Shown one piece after another: positions 53,569 through 62,252 of a stretch of 64,000 nt of DNA (position 1 is the first letter of the stretch; each line of letters starts with the position of its first letter). The translations under genes were made by a program, and so were the position numbers. The notes under the pieces were generated by a model. It was not told the origin of the DNA and did no database searches. It saw only the letters and a program-made list of their open reading frames with translations. Source of the DNA: Hydrogenophaga palleronii_A (GTDB taxonomy: Bacteria; Pseudomonadota; Gammaproteobacteria; Burkholderiales; Burkholderiaceae_C); contig NZ_JAVDWU010000005.1 of assembly GCF_031457455.1 (NCBI RefSeq), positions 310,001 to 374,000 of the forward strand. The letters are read 5' to 3'.

Positions 53569-53640
53569 GAGTTCCTCATCGCTCACGAAGGGCGGATTGT
53601 TCCAGGTGCGACGCGAAACGGTCATGGTCGCACCGCTGCC

Positions 53641-53685
53641 GCCGCCCCCTTCAAGGGGCACGCGCGTATCGCGGCGGGGGTGGGT
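53641..53685 (-). repeat. partial 3'-end repeat after fliO
   Basis: Only the CCCCCTTCAAGGGG palindrome and the GCGGCGGGGGTG tail are left, 8 bp beyond the fliO stop. The outer stem and CCGGC hairpin are missing. Confidence 0.6.
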
Positions 53686-53693
53686 CAAGTCCA

Positions 53694-54044
53694 TCATTTG
53701 GTGACCTTGTGCGGTTGTGCCAGCTGGGCCAGTCGGGCAGCAAAGCCGGTGGGCGCAGCGGTCTCAGTGGGGTTCAACGCCTCGGGCGGCAGCGGCATCT
53801 GGTGCAGCGCCTGCACAGCGCCGGCAGCCACGCCCAGCACCAGACACACCGCATCATCACCCTGACCCACCTGCACCGTGACCACCCGCTGCTGAGGACC
53901 CAGCGACAACGAAGACAGCACCTGCAGCTTCGGGCCACCGTGCAAGGCCGCACCCGGGATGTGGCGGCGGAAACGCTGCAACACCAGAGCCATCACGACC
54001 ATGATGACCAGCAGCGCAATGGCGGGGGCAGCGTTTTGAAGCAT
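53694..54044 (-). CDS. fliO: flagellar biosynthetic protein FliO
   Basis: A 116-aa single-span protein (TM about 6-23, IALLVIMVVMALVLQRF) that helps assemble FliP. LQVLSSLSLGPQQRVVTVQVGQ is the FliO domain core. Sits between fliN (179-bp gap with a repeat) and fliP, as in other betaproteobacteria. Confidence 0.92.
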   Translation of the reverse strand: MLQNAAPAIALLVIMVVMALVLQRFRRHIPGAALHGGPKLQVLSSLSLGPQQRVVTVQVGQGDDAVCLVLGVAAGAVQALHQMPLPPEALNPTETAAPTGFAARLAQLAQPHKVTK

Positions 54045-54129
54045 GAGGGGTCAGCCGAAGCGGTAGGGAAGTGAGAACAAAAAAGTGAAGCGGAAAAAGA
54101 ACAGATGCAACGAACGAGGGGAAGTCAAT

Positions 54130-54214
54130 CCAGAGATACCGAGGAACCGGCTTTGCCGGGCCTCTGGTATCGCCCCCCTTCCAGGGGGGCGACGCCGAAG
54201 GCGGCGCGGGGGGG
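54130..54214 (-). repeat. dispersed 3'-end repeat, near-consensus copy after fliN
   Basis: The cleanest copy: outer stem GATACC (54135) / GGTATC (54166), inner GAGG/CCTC, CCGGC-TTT-GCCGG hairpin, CCCCCCTTCCAGGGGGG, and GACGCCGAAGGCGGCGCGGG. Just after it lies a separate perfect hairpin that holds the fliN stop codon. Confidence 0.9.
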
Positions 54215-54215
54215 T

Positions 54216-54234
54216 GCCGTACCTCAGGTACGGC
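54216..54234 (-). terminator. perfect hairpin with fliN stop codon in its loop
   Basis: GCCGTACC-TCA-GGTACGGC: an 8-bp perfect stem with a 3-nt loop. The loop bases (minus strand TGA) are the fliN stop codon. It could be a transcription or translation signal; no U-tract. Confidence 0.5.
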
Positions 54235-54661
54235 TTACCCTTCTCATGCGTTCAGAAGGCGTCACGATGTCCGTCAACCGAATACCGAACTTGTCGTTCA
54301 CCACCACCACCTCACCCTGGGCGATCAGGTAGCCGTTGATTAATACGTCCATGGGCTCACCGGCGAGGGCATCGAGTTCGACGATGGAGCCCTGGGCCAG
54401 CTGCAGGATGTACTTGATGGGCACACGGGTGCGGCCCAGTTCCACCGAGAGCTGCACCGGAATGTCCAGCACCATCTGGATGTCCTGCACCGGCGCGCCT
54501 GCGGCACCAGCGCCACCGCTGGGCGGGGTCGTCAGCGGTGCGGCATTGCTGTCGAAGGCAGGTGCACTGTCGGCCTGTTCGGCGCTGGCTTGTTCTTCGA
54601 GGGCCTGTGCCCAGTCGTCGCTCACGGAATCGTTCATGGTGTCGGTGCTCTCAGTGGACAT
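54224..54661 (-). CDS. fliN: flagellar motor switch protein FliN
   Basis: A 145-aa C-ring protein. The C-terminal SpoA domain (about 60-140) has MVLDIPVQLSVELGRTRVPIKYILQLAQGSIVELD and FGIRLTDIV. The N-terminal ~50 residues are acidic and Ala/Ser-rich, longer than in enteric FliN. ATG 54661 lies within the end of fliM (11-bp overlap). Binds FliM and CheY-P and sets rotation direction. Confidence 0.96.
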   Translation of the reverse strand: MSTESTDTMNDSVSDDWAQALEEQASAEQADSAPAFDSNAAPLTTPPSGGAGAAGAPVQDIQMVLDIPVQLSVELGRTRVPIKYILQLAQGSIVELDALAGEPMDVLINGYLIAQGEVVVVNDKFGIRLTDIVTPSERMRRVSRT

Positions 54662-55655
54662 AGGAATCTCCAAGCCAGGTCGTATCGGGTCCGCGCAGGT
54701 TGCGATCCACGCGCAGGGCGTACTTGCCTTTGTGGGTGCCGTACTGGCACTCAACGATCGGTACCCCGTCCACGTGGGCCTGGATCGCCGGGTTGCGGTC
54801 GAGTTCGATGAAGTCGCCGACCTGCATGGCCAGCAACTGTTCCACCGTGGCATCGGTCTTGGCCAGTTCGGCCACCAGCGTGACCTCGGCGGCCTGGATC
54901 TCGTGGCTCAGCAGCTTGATCCAGCGGCGGTCCACCTCGATGGCGTCGCCCTGCACGCTGGAATACAGCACATCGCGGATCGGCTCCAGCGTGGCATAGG
55001 GAATGCACAGATGCAGTGAGCCGGTGATGTCGCCTATCTCCAGCGTGAAGCTGGTCGACACCACGATCTCGCTGGGGGTGGCAATGGTGGCGAATTGCGG
55101 CTGCATTTCCGAACGCTGGTACGACAGCTCGATCGGGTACACGCCGCGCCAGGCCTTCTTGTACTCCTCGGCCACCACGTCCACCAGGCGGTTGATCACG
55201 CGCTGCTCGGTCGGTGAGAAGTCACGCCCTTCGATGCGGGTGTGGAACTTGCCGGTGCCGCCGAACAGACTGTCGATCACGCCGAACAGCAGCGTGGGCT
55301 CACACACCACCAGGCCGTTGCCGCGCAGCGGGCGGATCGCCATGATGTTGAAGTTGGTGGGCACCACCAGCTCGCGCAGGAAGGCGCTGTATTTCTGCAC
55401 CTGGACCGCGCCCACCGATATCTCAGGGCTGCGGCGGATGAAGTTGAACAGGCCCAGGCGCAGGTTGCGCGAAAACCGCTCGTTGACGATTTCCATGGTG
55501 GGCATGCGCCCGCGCACAATGCGCTCCTGGCTGGAGAGGTTGTAATCGCGCACCCCGCCTTTGGGCGTGTCTTCCTTTTCGAGCTTCTGGCTTTCGCCGG
55601 TGACGCCTTCGAGCAGGGCGTCGATTTCTTCCTGGGAGAGAAACGAATCGGACAT
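54651..55655 (-). CDS. fliM: flagellar motor switch protein FliM
   Basis: A 334-aa C-ring protein. The N-terminal CheY-binding peptide MSDSFLSQEEIDALLEGV, the middle CheC-like domain (NERFSRNLRLGLFNFIRRSPEISV, then GGTGKFHTRIEGRDFSPTEQR) and the C-terminal SpoA domain (VEQLLAMQVGDFIELD) are all there. Receives CheY-P and switches the motor. Overlaps fliN. Confidence 0.97.
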   Translation of the reverse strand: MSDSFLSQEEIDALLEGVTGESQKLEKEDTPKGGVRDYNLSSQERIVRGRMPTMEIVNERFSRNLRLGLFNFIRRSPEISVGAVQVQKYSAFLRELVVPTNFNIMAIRPLRGNGLVVCEPTLLFGVIDSLFGGTGKFHTRIEGRDFSPTEQRVINRLVDVVAEEYKKAWRGVYPIELSYQRSEMQPQFATIATPSEIVVSTSFTLEIGDITGSLHLCIPYATLEPIRDVLYSSVQGDAIEVDRRWIKLLSHEIQAAEVTLVAELAKTDATVEQLLAMQVGDFIELDRNPAIQAHVDGVPIVECQYGTHKGKYALRVDRNLRGPDTTWLGDSYVH

Positions 55656-55699
55656 GGTGTGGGCCTGTCTGCGGAGGGTGGTCGTTCAGTGCGCAGCGG

Positions 55700-56278
55700 T
55701 CACTGCACGATGAAACTGGAGAACAGCACCGCCTGCACCGGGTTGGGCGGCAGCTGGGACTTGCGCTTGGGTTGTTCACCTTTGACCGGTGCGGCTTCGG
55801 GCAGGCGGTAGCCCATGATCCGGGAGATGTTGGCCACGATGTCGTTGGCGAGTTTCTCTTTGCCGGCCAGCTGCAGCAGCTCCTCGGAGGTGCGCTGGGA
55901 AATCAGCAACAGCACGCTGCTGCGAATGCTCGGCATGTATGCCTGCATTTCTTCTCCGGTCTTCTTGTCCTGGATCTGCAGCGAGATGCCGATCTGAACG
56001 AAGCGGTTGCCACCGGGGTCGGCCAGGTTGACCACCATGTTTTCCAGGGGAAGGAACACGGGTGGGGTCTCCGGGCGTGCCGGCGTCGACTCAACGATCT
56101 CTTCGTCGTCGTAGAGCTCGTCATCGGCGGTGTTCTTTTTCAGCAGATAGAGCGCGCCGCCCGCAGCGAGCAGGCCCATGACGACCACCCCGAGCAGGAT
56201 GTACAGCAGCTTTCGGCTCTTGGGCTTCGCAGGAGCGGCGGCTTCGGGGGCGGTGGCGGCGGCGGCGGCAGCTGACAT
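55700..56278 (-). CDS. fliL: flagellar basal body-associated protein FliL
   Basis: A 192-aa single-pass protein. An Ala-rich N-terminus precedes the TM (about 24-46, LLYILLGVVVMGLLAAGGALYLL) and a periplasmic FliL/stomatin-like domain with VFLPLENMVVNLADPGGNRFVQIGISLQI. ATG 56278 with AGAGGA 7 bp upstream; the 17-codon longer frame is not supported. Stabilises the stator around the motor. A 314-bp gap with a repeat separates it from fliK. Confidence 0.95.
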   Translation of the reverse strand: MSAAAAAATAPEAAAPAKPKSRKLLYILLGVVVMGLLAAGGALYLLKKNTADDELYDDEEIVESTPARPETPPVFLPLENMVVNLADPGGNRFVQIGISLQIQDKKTGEEMQAYMPSIRSSVLLLISQRTSEELLQLAGKEKLANDIVANISRIMGYRLPEAAPVKGEQPKRKSQLPPNPVQAVLFSSFIVQ

Positions 56279-56454
56279 GGAATTCCTCTGTGGGTCCGCC
56301 CCGGGATTGGGGCGCTGGACACGCCCCAAAAGCGTGTCGGTTCGGAGGAATTATTGAGCGCCACCCCTGCCACCGTTCGGCAGAAAAGCACCGGAAAAGC
56401 TGCTTATTCGCGGGACTCAGACCCACGTAAAGCAGCGCAGGGGAGTGCTTTGCC

Positions 56455-56584
56455 CTCCGGAGCGAAGTGTCCAATTCCAGGGCACCCGTGGAACCGGCTT
56501 CGCCGGGCCACAGGGTGCGTCCCCCCTCGAAGCGCCGCAGGCGCGCCACAGAGGGGGGGAAGCCGCGCAGCGGCGCAGGGGGGT
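56455..56584 (-). repeat. dispersed 3'-end repeat, long copy after fliK
   Basis: Starts CTCCGGAGCGAAGTG, then outer stem GCACCC (56482) / GGGTGC (56513) with GTGG/CCAC, CCGGC-TTC-GCCGG, CCCCCC with an inserted GCGCCGCAGGCGC hairpin and GAGGGGGG, and the GCAGCGGCGCAGGGGGG tail. The remaining ~175 bp to the fliL start hold no gene; a fliL promoter may lie there. Confidence 0.88.
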
Positions 56585-56592
56585 GTACCCCG

Positions 56593-57960
56593 TCAAACGA
56601 AAAGATCGAGCGGGCGGCTGCCGTCGGGCCGCAGCGGCGCGCTGCGTGGTACCACGGGTGTCATGGGCGTGTCGTCCACCCGCTGAGGTGCGCGGTTGGC
56701 ACGCGCTGGTCCGGACTCGCTCGTCGATGCCTTGCGCTCGGATCCTTGACCCTGCGCGCCCACCGACACCCCAGCGAGGTGAATGCCGCTGCGTTGCAGC
56801 ATCTCGGCCAGCGATTCGTCGGCGCTGTTCTTCAGCGAGGCCTGGGCGTCGGTGTTGTCGGTTCGGAAATCCACTTGCACTTCCTGGCCCTTGACCGACA
56901 GCTGGATGTCGATGGCATCCTGTCCACCCTGGCCCACCCGCAGGCTGGCGTGGCGCAGGTTCTGCGTGCCCCAGTGGCTGATCTGCTGGCCTTCGGCTTC
57001 GGTGAACGCCTCGGAGGCATCCGGGTTCTGGCTGTCCGTTTCGGCGTTGTGTGCGTCATCGGCATGGTCACCGCCACCGGCGGTGTCTGCACCGCTGGCG
57101 CTGCCTGCGGCCAGGCTGGCATCTGCGCCGCCCACCGCGCCCGAAACCGAGACCACGCCGGTGGTGCCATTCGTGCCGCTGCTGGCCTGAACCGACGCGA
57201 ACCCGGTGGCAACGGCCTCGCGTGCCACGACGGGGCTCAAACCCTGACCCGCCAGGTGGTGGCCAAAGCGGTCGTTGAGGGTGACGGTGCTGCGCACGCC
57301 TGCCAGTTGCGCGGTGCCCGACAGGGGCATGCCTTCGGCCGCACCGCCGCCCGTGCGCCGCCACACCATGCCGTTGCCGTCCGGTCGCTGCACGGCCGCA
57401 GCGGCTGCGTGGGCTGCAGTGCCAGTCTTGATGGGCTGTGCCTGGGCCAGGGCCGTGGCGGAAAGGCCTTTTTGTGAGGCCTGTGGCCGCTGGTTGGCGG
57501 CGGCCGGATCCTGAGGCGATTCGTGGGCCGCACGATCGGTGGCCATGTCGATTTCGGGGGCGGGCTCATCGACGGCCTGCATCGATGGATCGACGTCGGC
57601 TGCTGTGTCGATCGGGGCGTCGACCCGCTGTGCTTCCGAAGAGGCCACGTGGCCTGTCTCGGCCGGCACCGGCGACCCCGGCCAGCCGGCCAGGGCAGCC
57701 AACGGATTGTCTTCGAGTGCCTCCTCGGCGCCCGGCAGCGACGGGTCTTCTTCCGCGCCAGTGGTGAGCTCGGCACCGAGCTCGGGCAGGGCCTGTTCGT
57801 GGGTGTCGGCCAGCAGGGAAAGCAGGTTGGCGAACAGGCTGTTGTCGGCACCGGGTTCGGTCGCCCGGCGAGCACCGGGCTGACCTGCGCGGTTGGCCTG
57901 AGCGGTCTGGCTGGTGGATGACGACGCCGTCTGGGAGGCGGGTGCGGAAGTGGAGCTCAT
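56593..57960 (-). CDS. fliK: flagellar hook-length control protein FliK
   Basis: A 455-aa secreted ruler protein. The N-terminal 300 residues are Ala/Gln/Asp-rich and low-complexity. The C-terminal FliK domain (about 330-430) has LRHASLRVGQGGQDAIDIQLSVKGQEVQVDF and ESLAEMLQRSGIHLAGVSV. It sets hook length and triggers the export-specificity switch. Compositional bias is normal for FliK. Followed by a repeat element. Confidence 0.93.
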   Translation of the reverse strand: MSSTSAPASQTASSSTSQTAQANRAGQPGARRATEPGADNSLFANLLSLLADTHEQALPELGAELTTGAEEDPSLPGAEEALEDNPLAALAGWPGSPVPAETGHVASSEAQRVDAPIDTAADVDPSMQAVDEPAPEIDMATDRAAHESPQDPAAANQRPQASQKGLSATALAQAQPIKTGTAAHAAAAAVQRPDGNGMVWRRTGGGAAEGMPLSGTAQLAGVRSTVTLNDRFGHHLAGQGLSPVVAREAVATGFASVQASSGTNGTTGVVSVSGAVGGADASLAAGSASGADTAGGGDHADDAHNAETDSQNPDASEAFTEAEGQQISHWGTQNLRHASLRVGQGGQDAIDIQLSVKGQEVQVDFRTDNTDAQASLKNSADESLAEMLQRSGIHLAGVSVGAQGQGSERKASTSESGPARANRAPQRVDDTPMTPVVPRSAPLRPDGSRPLDLFV

Positions 57961-58016
57961 GGGGGGCGTGTCCTGGGGTCGTTCGGAAGAGGGGGCGAGG
58001 TCGACGCAGGGGCGGG

Positions 58017-58493
58017 TCAGGCGCCGGAGCGCGCGTGTGCCTGCGCCTGCGCCAGTCGCTGGCGCAAGTGGATGGTCAGGGCCATTTCGTCGGTGTGCTT
58101 CTGTTCCCTGCGTTCCATCACCTGGGCCTGTGCCTGGATTTTTTTCTCGGTGAACTTGCGCAGGCCGGCCACATCGCGCTCGGCCACGCGCACCTGTTCC
58201 TGGTGCTGGGCGATCATGTCCTCGCGGCTGCTCAGCACGCCGCGCTGGAACTCGATGGCGTGTTCGATTTTCTGCAGGAAGTGGCGGTGGTGGTGCAGCA
58301 GCGCGGCGTCGATGCCGGTGCTGCTGCGCGCGCTCCAGCGTTGTTGTGCTTCCCGCGCATAGGCTTCGAGCTGATCCATCTGGTCCTGGGCGATCTGCAT
58401 TTCACGCTGCAACTGGGCAAGGGCCGCCAGCGCCACATCGCGTCGGCGTTCGGCGATCTCCACCACTTTGTTCAAGGTCTGAATGGTGGTCAT
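58017..58493 (-). CDS. fliJ: flagellar export protein FliJ
   Basis: A 158-aa coiled-coil chaperone-escort: nearly all helix (LNKVVEIAERRRDVALAALAQLQREM, then EFQRGVLSSREDMIAQHQEQV). It is the stalk of the FliI ATPase hexamer. Length and position after fliI are typical. 62-bp gap from fliI, 56 bp to fliK. Confidence 0.93.
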   Translation of the reverse strand: MTTIQTLNKVVEIAERRRDVALAALAQLQREMQIAQDQMDQLEAYAREAQQRWSARSSTGIDAALLHHHRHFLQKIEHAIEFQRGVLSSREDMIAQHQEQVRVAERDVAGLRKFTEKKIQAQAQVMERREQKHTDEMALTIHLRQRLAQAQAHARSGA

Positions 58494-58555
58494 GCGTGGG
58501 CCTCTTTGGGTTGGTTTTCACTGGAGAAGGGGTGGACGATCGTGATGCTGCGCGT

Positions 58556-60025
58556 TCAGACATGGCGGTTCGGTGCGCGCTGCGGGCGGCCTTGCGCTGC
58601 GGGTGCGGGCTTGCCTTCGTCCTGCAGGGCGGCTTCGAGTTCGGTCAGGCTGGCCTCCATGGTGGAGGCATCGAACATGCCCTGCATCAGGAAGCGCTGC
58701 AGCGCCGGGTACAGTGCGATCGCGCGGTCGGTCTCCGGGTCGCTGCCGGCCATGTAGGCACCGAGCTGGATCAGGTCGCGGCTCTTCATGAAACGTGAAT
58801 ACAGCGCACGGAAGCGCCGCGCGAGTTCCAGATGCGCCGGCTTGGCCACGTTCTGCATCACGCGTGAGGCCGATGCCTCCACGTCGATGGCCGGAAAGTG
58901 GCCCGATTCGGCCAGCGAGCGCGACAGCACGATGTGGCCATCCAGAATGGCACGCGCGGCATCGGCGATCGGGTCCTGCTGGTCGTCACCCTCAGAGAGC
59001 ACGGTGTAGAAGGCGGTGATCGATCCCACGCCGTTCAGACCGTTCCCGCTGCGCTCCACCAACTGCGGCAGCTTGGCAAAGCACGACGGCGGGTAGCCCT
59101 TGGTGGCCGGTGGTTCGCCAATGGCCAGTGCGATCTCGCGCTGCGCCATGGCGTAGCGGGTGAGCGAGTCCATGAGCAACAGCACGTCCAGGCCGTCGTC
59201 GCGAAAACGTTCGGCAATCGCCGTGGCGTAGCTGGCGCCCTGCATGCGCACCAGCGGCGGTGCATCGGCCGGAGCGGCCACCACCACCGAGCGCTGGCGC
59301 CCTTCGGGGCCGAGGATGTCCTCGATGAATTCCTTCACCTCGCGACCGCGCTCGCCAATCAGGCCCACCACGATCACATCGGCCCGGGTGTAACGCGCCA
59401 TCATGCCCAGCAGCACGCTCTTGCCCACGCCGGAGCCGGCAAACAGGCCGATGCGCTGGCCGCGCCCCACCGTCAGCAAGGCATTGATCGCACGCACGCC
59501 GGTGTCCAGCGGTTCACGAACCGGGTCGCGGTCCATGGCATTGATGGGCTGGCGGTCCATCGGCGCCATGTCCACATTGATGATGGGCCCCTGGTGATCC
59601 AGCGGGTGACCATGCGAATCCACCACCCGGCCCAGCAGCCCGGCACCCAGCGGCAAACGCAGCGCGCCCCGGTCGTCAGGCGAAGGCGGCTTGTTCGCCT
59701 GGCCCATGCGAGGCACCGGCCGGTAAGGCGCCAGCGGCGTGACACTGGCACCGCTCGACAGCCCATGCGTGTCGCCAGCCGGCATCAAGTAAGCCCGGTC
59801 ACCCGAGAAACCCACCACCTCCGCCAGCACAGGGTCCTTGGGACCATTGCCAATCAGACACTGAGACCCCACCGGCACCTTCAACCCCACGGCTTCCAGC
59901 ACCAGCCCCGCCAGCCGCGTCAGCGTGCCCCTCACCTCCAGCGGCGTGTGCACAGCGGCGTTCTCCCGCAGGTCTTCCATGAAATGCCCCCAGCGGCTGG
60001 CGCCCTCGAAGGTGCTGTCGTTCAT
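58556..60025 (-). CDS. fliI: flagellum-specific ATPase FliI
   Basis: A 489-aa F1-beta-like ATPase. Walker A GLFAGSGVGKSVLLGMMAR (about 182-200), VIVGLIGERGREVKEF, and Walker B DVLLLMDSLTRYAMAQREIAL. Powers chaperone release at the export gate. The C-terminus is extended by about 30 Ala/Pro/Gln residues. Its N-terminus is preceded by fliH and a long repeat element. Confidence 0.97.
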   Translation of the reverse strand: MNDSTFEGASRWGHFMEDLRENAAVHTPLEVRGTLTRLAGLVLEAVGLKVPVGSQCLIGNGPKDPVLAEVVGFSGDRAYLMPAGDTHGLSSGASVTPLAPYRPVPRMGQANKPPSPDDRGALRLPLGAGLLGRVVDSHGHPLDHQGPIINVDMAPMDRQPINAMDRDPVREPLDTGVRAINALLTVGRGQRIGLFAGSGVGKSVLLGMMARYTRADVIVVGLIGERGREVKEFIEDILGPEGRQRSVVVAAPADAPPLVRMQGASYATAIAERFRDDGLDVLLLMDSLTRYAMAQREIALAIGEPPATKGYPPSCFAKLPQLVERSGNGLNGVGSITAFYTVLSEGDDQQDPIADAARAILDGHIVLSRSLAESGHFPAIDVEASASRVMQNVAKPAHLELARRFRALYSRFMKSRDLIQLGAYMAGSDPETDRAIALYPALQRFLMQGMFDASTMEASLTELEAALQDEGKPAPAAQGRPQRAPNRHV

Positions 60026-60073
60026 GGTGTGGTCCTCATGTGCATGCAGTTTTGCAAGGAGTACACAAGCCCA

Positions 60074-60205
60074 GCTCCGGAGTGAAGTGACTTGTTCCAG
60101 AGATACCGAGGAACCGGCTTCGCCGGGCCTCTGGTATCGCCCCCCTTGAGGGGGGTGACGCGAAGCGGCGCGGGGGGTGAATCCCAGCCCTGCGGCGCGG
60201 GGGGT
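60074..60205 (-). repeat. dispersed 3'-end repeat, copy after fliH with doubled tail
   Basis: CTCCGGAGTGAAGTG start, outer stem GATACC (60102) / GGTATC (60133), inner GAGG/CCTC, CCGGC-TTC-GCCGG, CCCCCCTTGAGGGGGG, GACGCGAAGCGGCGCGGG tail, then a second CTGCGGCGCGGGGGGTG tail to the fliH stop. Confidence 0.9.
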
Positions 60206-60214
60206 GCTTCAAAG

Positions 60215-60913
60215 TCACACATCAGCATTCCCCGGATTCCATTCAACTTCCATGCCCAGGTTGCCCACCGCACGGGCCCAGCGCTTCTCGATCGTGGCGT
60301 CCACCGAGGTGCTGGGCGATTCGACCATGCAGCCGCCCGGCGTGATGTTGGGGTCGGCCACGAAGGTCGGTGGCGACTTGCCGATGTTCTCGTTCAATGC
60401 ACCCTGCATCAGCGCCAGGTCAGAAGGGTTCATGCGCACGGTGGCGGGCAGGCCGTCTTCAACCAACTGAGCCAGCGCCTCGGCGATCACAGGCTTGAGG
60501 TGCCCAGGATCGCTGTGCAGCTCCTGACGCACCACCTGGCGCGCCAGGTCGCAGGCCAGCTCCAGAATGTGGCGAGAAATTTGGTCTTCACTCTTTTGCA
60601 GATGGTCGCGGGTGTTGTGCAGCAGTTGCGCCATGCGAACAGCCGTCTCTTCGGCCGCCTTGCGCACCGTGGCCTCCAGCGCATCACGCACTTCACGGCC
60701 GCCCGCTTCACGACCGTGGGCATAACCCTCGGCATAAGCCTCCTCAGCCGCCTGCTTCAATGCGGCTTCATCGATCAGCGGCGCCGCATCGCCGTCACTC
60801 CCCAGCGTCACATGGTCTTCACTGCCGTCCACCGCAGAAAATTGCCAGGCAGACACACCGTCGATCTCCTCGCGCGGGACAAAGCGGGAATGGGGGTTGT
60901 TCTTATTGACCAT
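60215..60913 (-). CDS. fliH: flagellar assembly protein FliH
   Basis: A 232-aa negative regulator and membrane anchor of FliI. The N-terminal half is variable; AAEEAYAEGYAHGREAGGREV gives the helix-rich centre with G-x3-G spacing, and the C-terminal domain has LACDLARQVVRQELHSDPGHLKPVIAEALAQL (about 130-160), like V-ATPase E/FliH. GGGAG precedes the ATG by 8 bp. Confidence 0.94.
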   Translation of the reverse strand: MVNKNNPHSRFVPREEIDGVSAWQFSAVDGSEDHVTLGSDGDAAPLIDEAALKQAAEEAYAEGYAHGREAGGREVRDALEATVRKAAEETAVRMAQLLHNTRDHLQKSEDQISRHILELACDLARQVVRQELHSDPGHLKPVIAEALAQLVEDGLPATVRMNPSDLALMQGALNENIGKSPPTFVADPNITPGGCMVESPSTSVDATIEKRWARAVGNLGMEVEWNPGNADV

Positions 60914-60953
60914 GCGACGCTCCCTGCAGAGGTGCGGGAAACCACAGGCTGAA

Positions 60954-61079
60954 CCGGAGCGCGTGTCCCCATCCAGGGATACCGAAGATCCGGCTTTGCC
61001 GGTCCAAGGTATCGCCCCCCTTTGGGGGGGTGACGCGAAGCGGCGCGGGGGGGGTTACCTTCCTGCGGCGCGGGGGGTA
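60954..61079 (-). repeat. dispersed 3'-end repeat, copy after fliG with doubled tail
   Basis: GGAGCGCGTG start, outer stem GATACC (60978) / GGTATC (61008), TCCGGC-TTT-GCCGGT hairpin, CCCCCCTTTGGGGGGG, GACGCGAAGCGGCGCGGG tail and a second CTGCGGCGCGGGGGG tail, 7 bp from the fliG stop. Confidence 0.9.
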
Positions 61080-61086
61080 GTCGTGT

Positions 61087-62082
61087 TCAGACAAAGCTTT
61101 CATCCTCCGCTCCCCCGATCACGATCTGGCCTTCGTCAGACAGGCGTCGCACGATCTTCAGAATCTCCTTCTGCTGGTTCTCGACCTCGGACAGGCGGAT
61201 CGGTCCGCGCGACTCCAGGTCTTCGCGCAGGGCCTCGGCGGCACGCGTGGACATGTTGGCCAGCACCAGCTCGCGCAGATCGTTGGTGGAGCCCTTGAGC
61301 GCGATCACCAGCGAATCGGAAGACACTTCCTTGAGCACCATCTGCACCGACTTCGGATCCAGCTTGAGCAGGTCTTCGAAGACGAACATCTTGTCCATGA
61401 TCTTCTGCGCCAGTTCGGCATCGAACTCGCGGATCGACTCGATCACCGTGTTCTCGATCTGGGTGCCCATCATGTTGATGATCTCGGCGGCCGTCTTCAC
61501 GCCACCCATCGAGGTCTTGCGGATCTTGTCGCCACCGGCGAGCACCTTGAACAGCACTTCGTTGAGGTCTTTCAAGGCCGTGGGTTGAATGCCCTCGAGG
61601 GTGGCGATGCGCAACATGACCTCGTTGCGTGTGCGCTCGGTGAAGTTCTTCAGCACGGCAGCGGTCTGGTCGGCCTCGAGGTGCACCAGAATGGCCGCCA
61701 CGATCTGGGGGTGCTCGTTGCGCAGCAGCTCGGCGATGGAGAACGGGTCCATCCACTTCAGGCTTTCAATGCCGGACACATCGCCGCCTTGCAGGATGCG
61801 GTCGATCAGCAGCGCGGCCTTGTCGTCGCCCAGCGCACGCTTGAGCACGGCACGCACATAGTTGTCGGTGTCGGAGACCAGCAGGCTTTGGGACGCGGCA
61901 GCGCTGGTGAACTTCTGCATCACCTGATCCACCCGCTCGTGCGAGACCGAGCGCGTCTTGGCGATGGTCTCGCCCAGCTTCTGCACTTCCTTCGGGCTGA
62001 GATGCTTGAACACCTCGGCCGCTTCTTCTTCACCCAGCGACATCAAAAAAATCGCCGCGTCGTGTATGCCCTGGTCTTCCAT
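61087..62082 (-). CDS. fliG: flagellar motor switch protein FliG
   Basis: A 331-aa rotor protein. The N-terminal domain binds FliF; the middle domain carries the EHPQ motif (RNEHPQIVAAILVHL, about 122-136); the C-terminal domain has the charged torque helix LVLANMSTRAAEALREDLESRG (about 285-306). AAGGAAG precedes the ATG. Couples the C-ring to the stator. Confidence 0.97.
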   Translation of the reverse strand: MEDQGIHDAAIFLMSLGEEEAAEVFKHLSPKEVQKLGETIAKTRSVSHERVDQVMQKFTSAAASQSLLVSDTDNYVRAVLKRALGDDKAALLIDRILQGGDVSGIESLKWMDPFSIAELLRNEHPQIVAAILVHLEADQTAAVLKNFTERTRNEVMLRIATLEGIQPTALKDLNEVLFKVLAGGDKIRKTSMGGVKTAAEIINMMGTQIENTVIESIREFDAELAQKIMDKMFVFEDLLKLDPKSVQMVLKEVSSDSLVIALKGSTNDLRELVLANMSTRAAEALREDLESRGPIRLSEVENQQKEILKIVRRLSDEGQIVIGGAEDESFV

Positions 62083-62126
62083 GTTCTTCTTCCTTGACTA
62101 TCTCTATGCGAAACAAAAGGCACACA

Positions 62127-62244
62127 CCGGAGCGCGATGCCTCAGTCCAGGGGCACCGAGGAGCCGGCTTTGCCGGGCCTCAGGTGCCGTCCCCCTGCCG
62201 CCGAAGGCGAGAGAGGGGGAAGCCGCGAAGCGGCGCAGGGGGTG
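62127..62244 (-). repeat. dispersed 3'-end repeat, copy after fliF
   Basis: CCGGAGCGCGATGCCTCAG start, outer stem GGCACC (62152) / GGTGCC (62183), inner GAGG/CCTC, CCGGC-TTT-GCCGG, CCCCC with a GCCGCCGAAGGCG insert and GAGGGGG, GCGAAGCGGCGCAGGGGG tail near the fliF stop. Confidence 0.9.
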
Positions 62245-62252
62245 CTTCACAG

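Noticed and set aside
56279..56450. Sigma-54 or sigma-28 promoter for fliL
   Set aside because: Best matches (TGGCAG-N5-GCGCT and a GCCGAACG box) miss key bases or spacing, so I do not list them.
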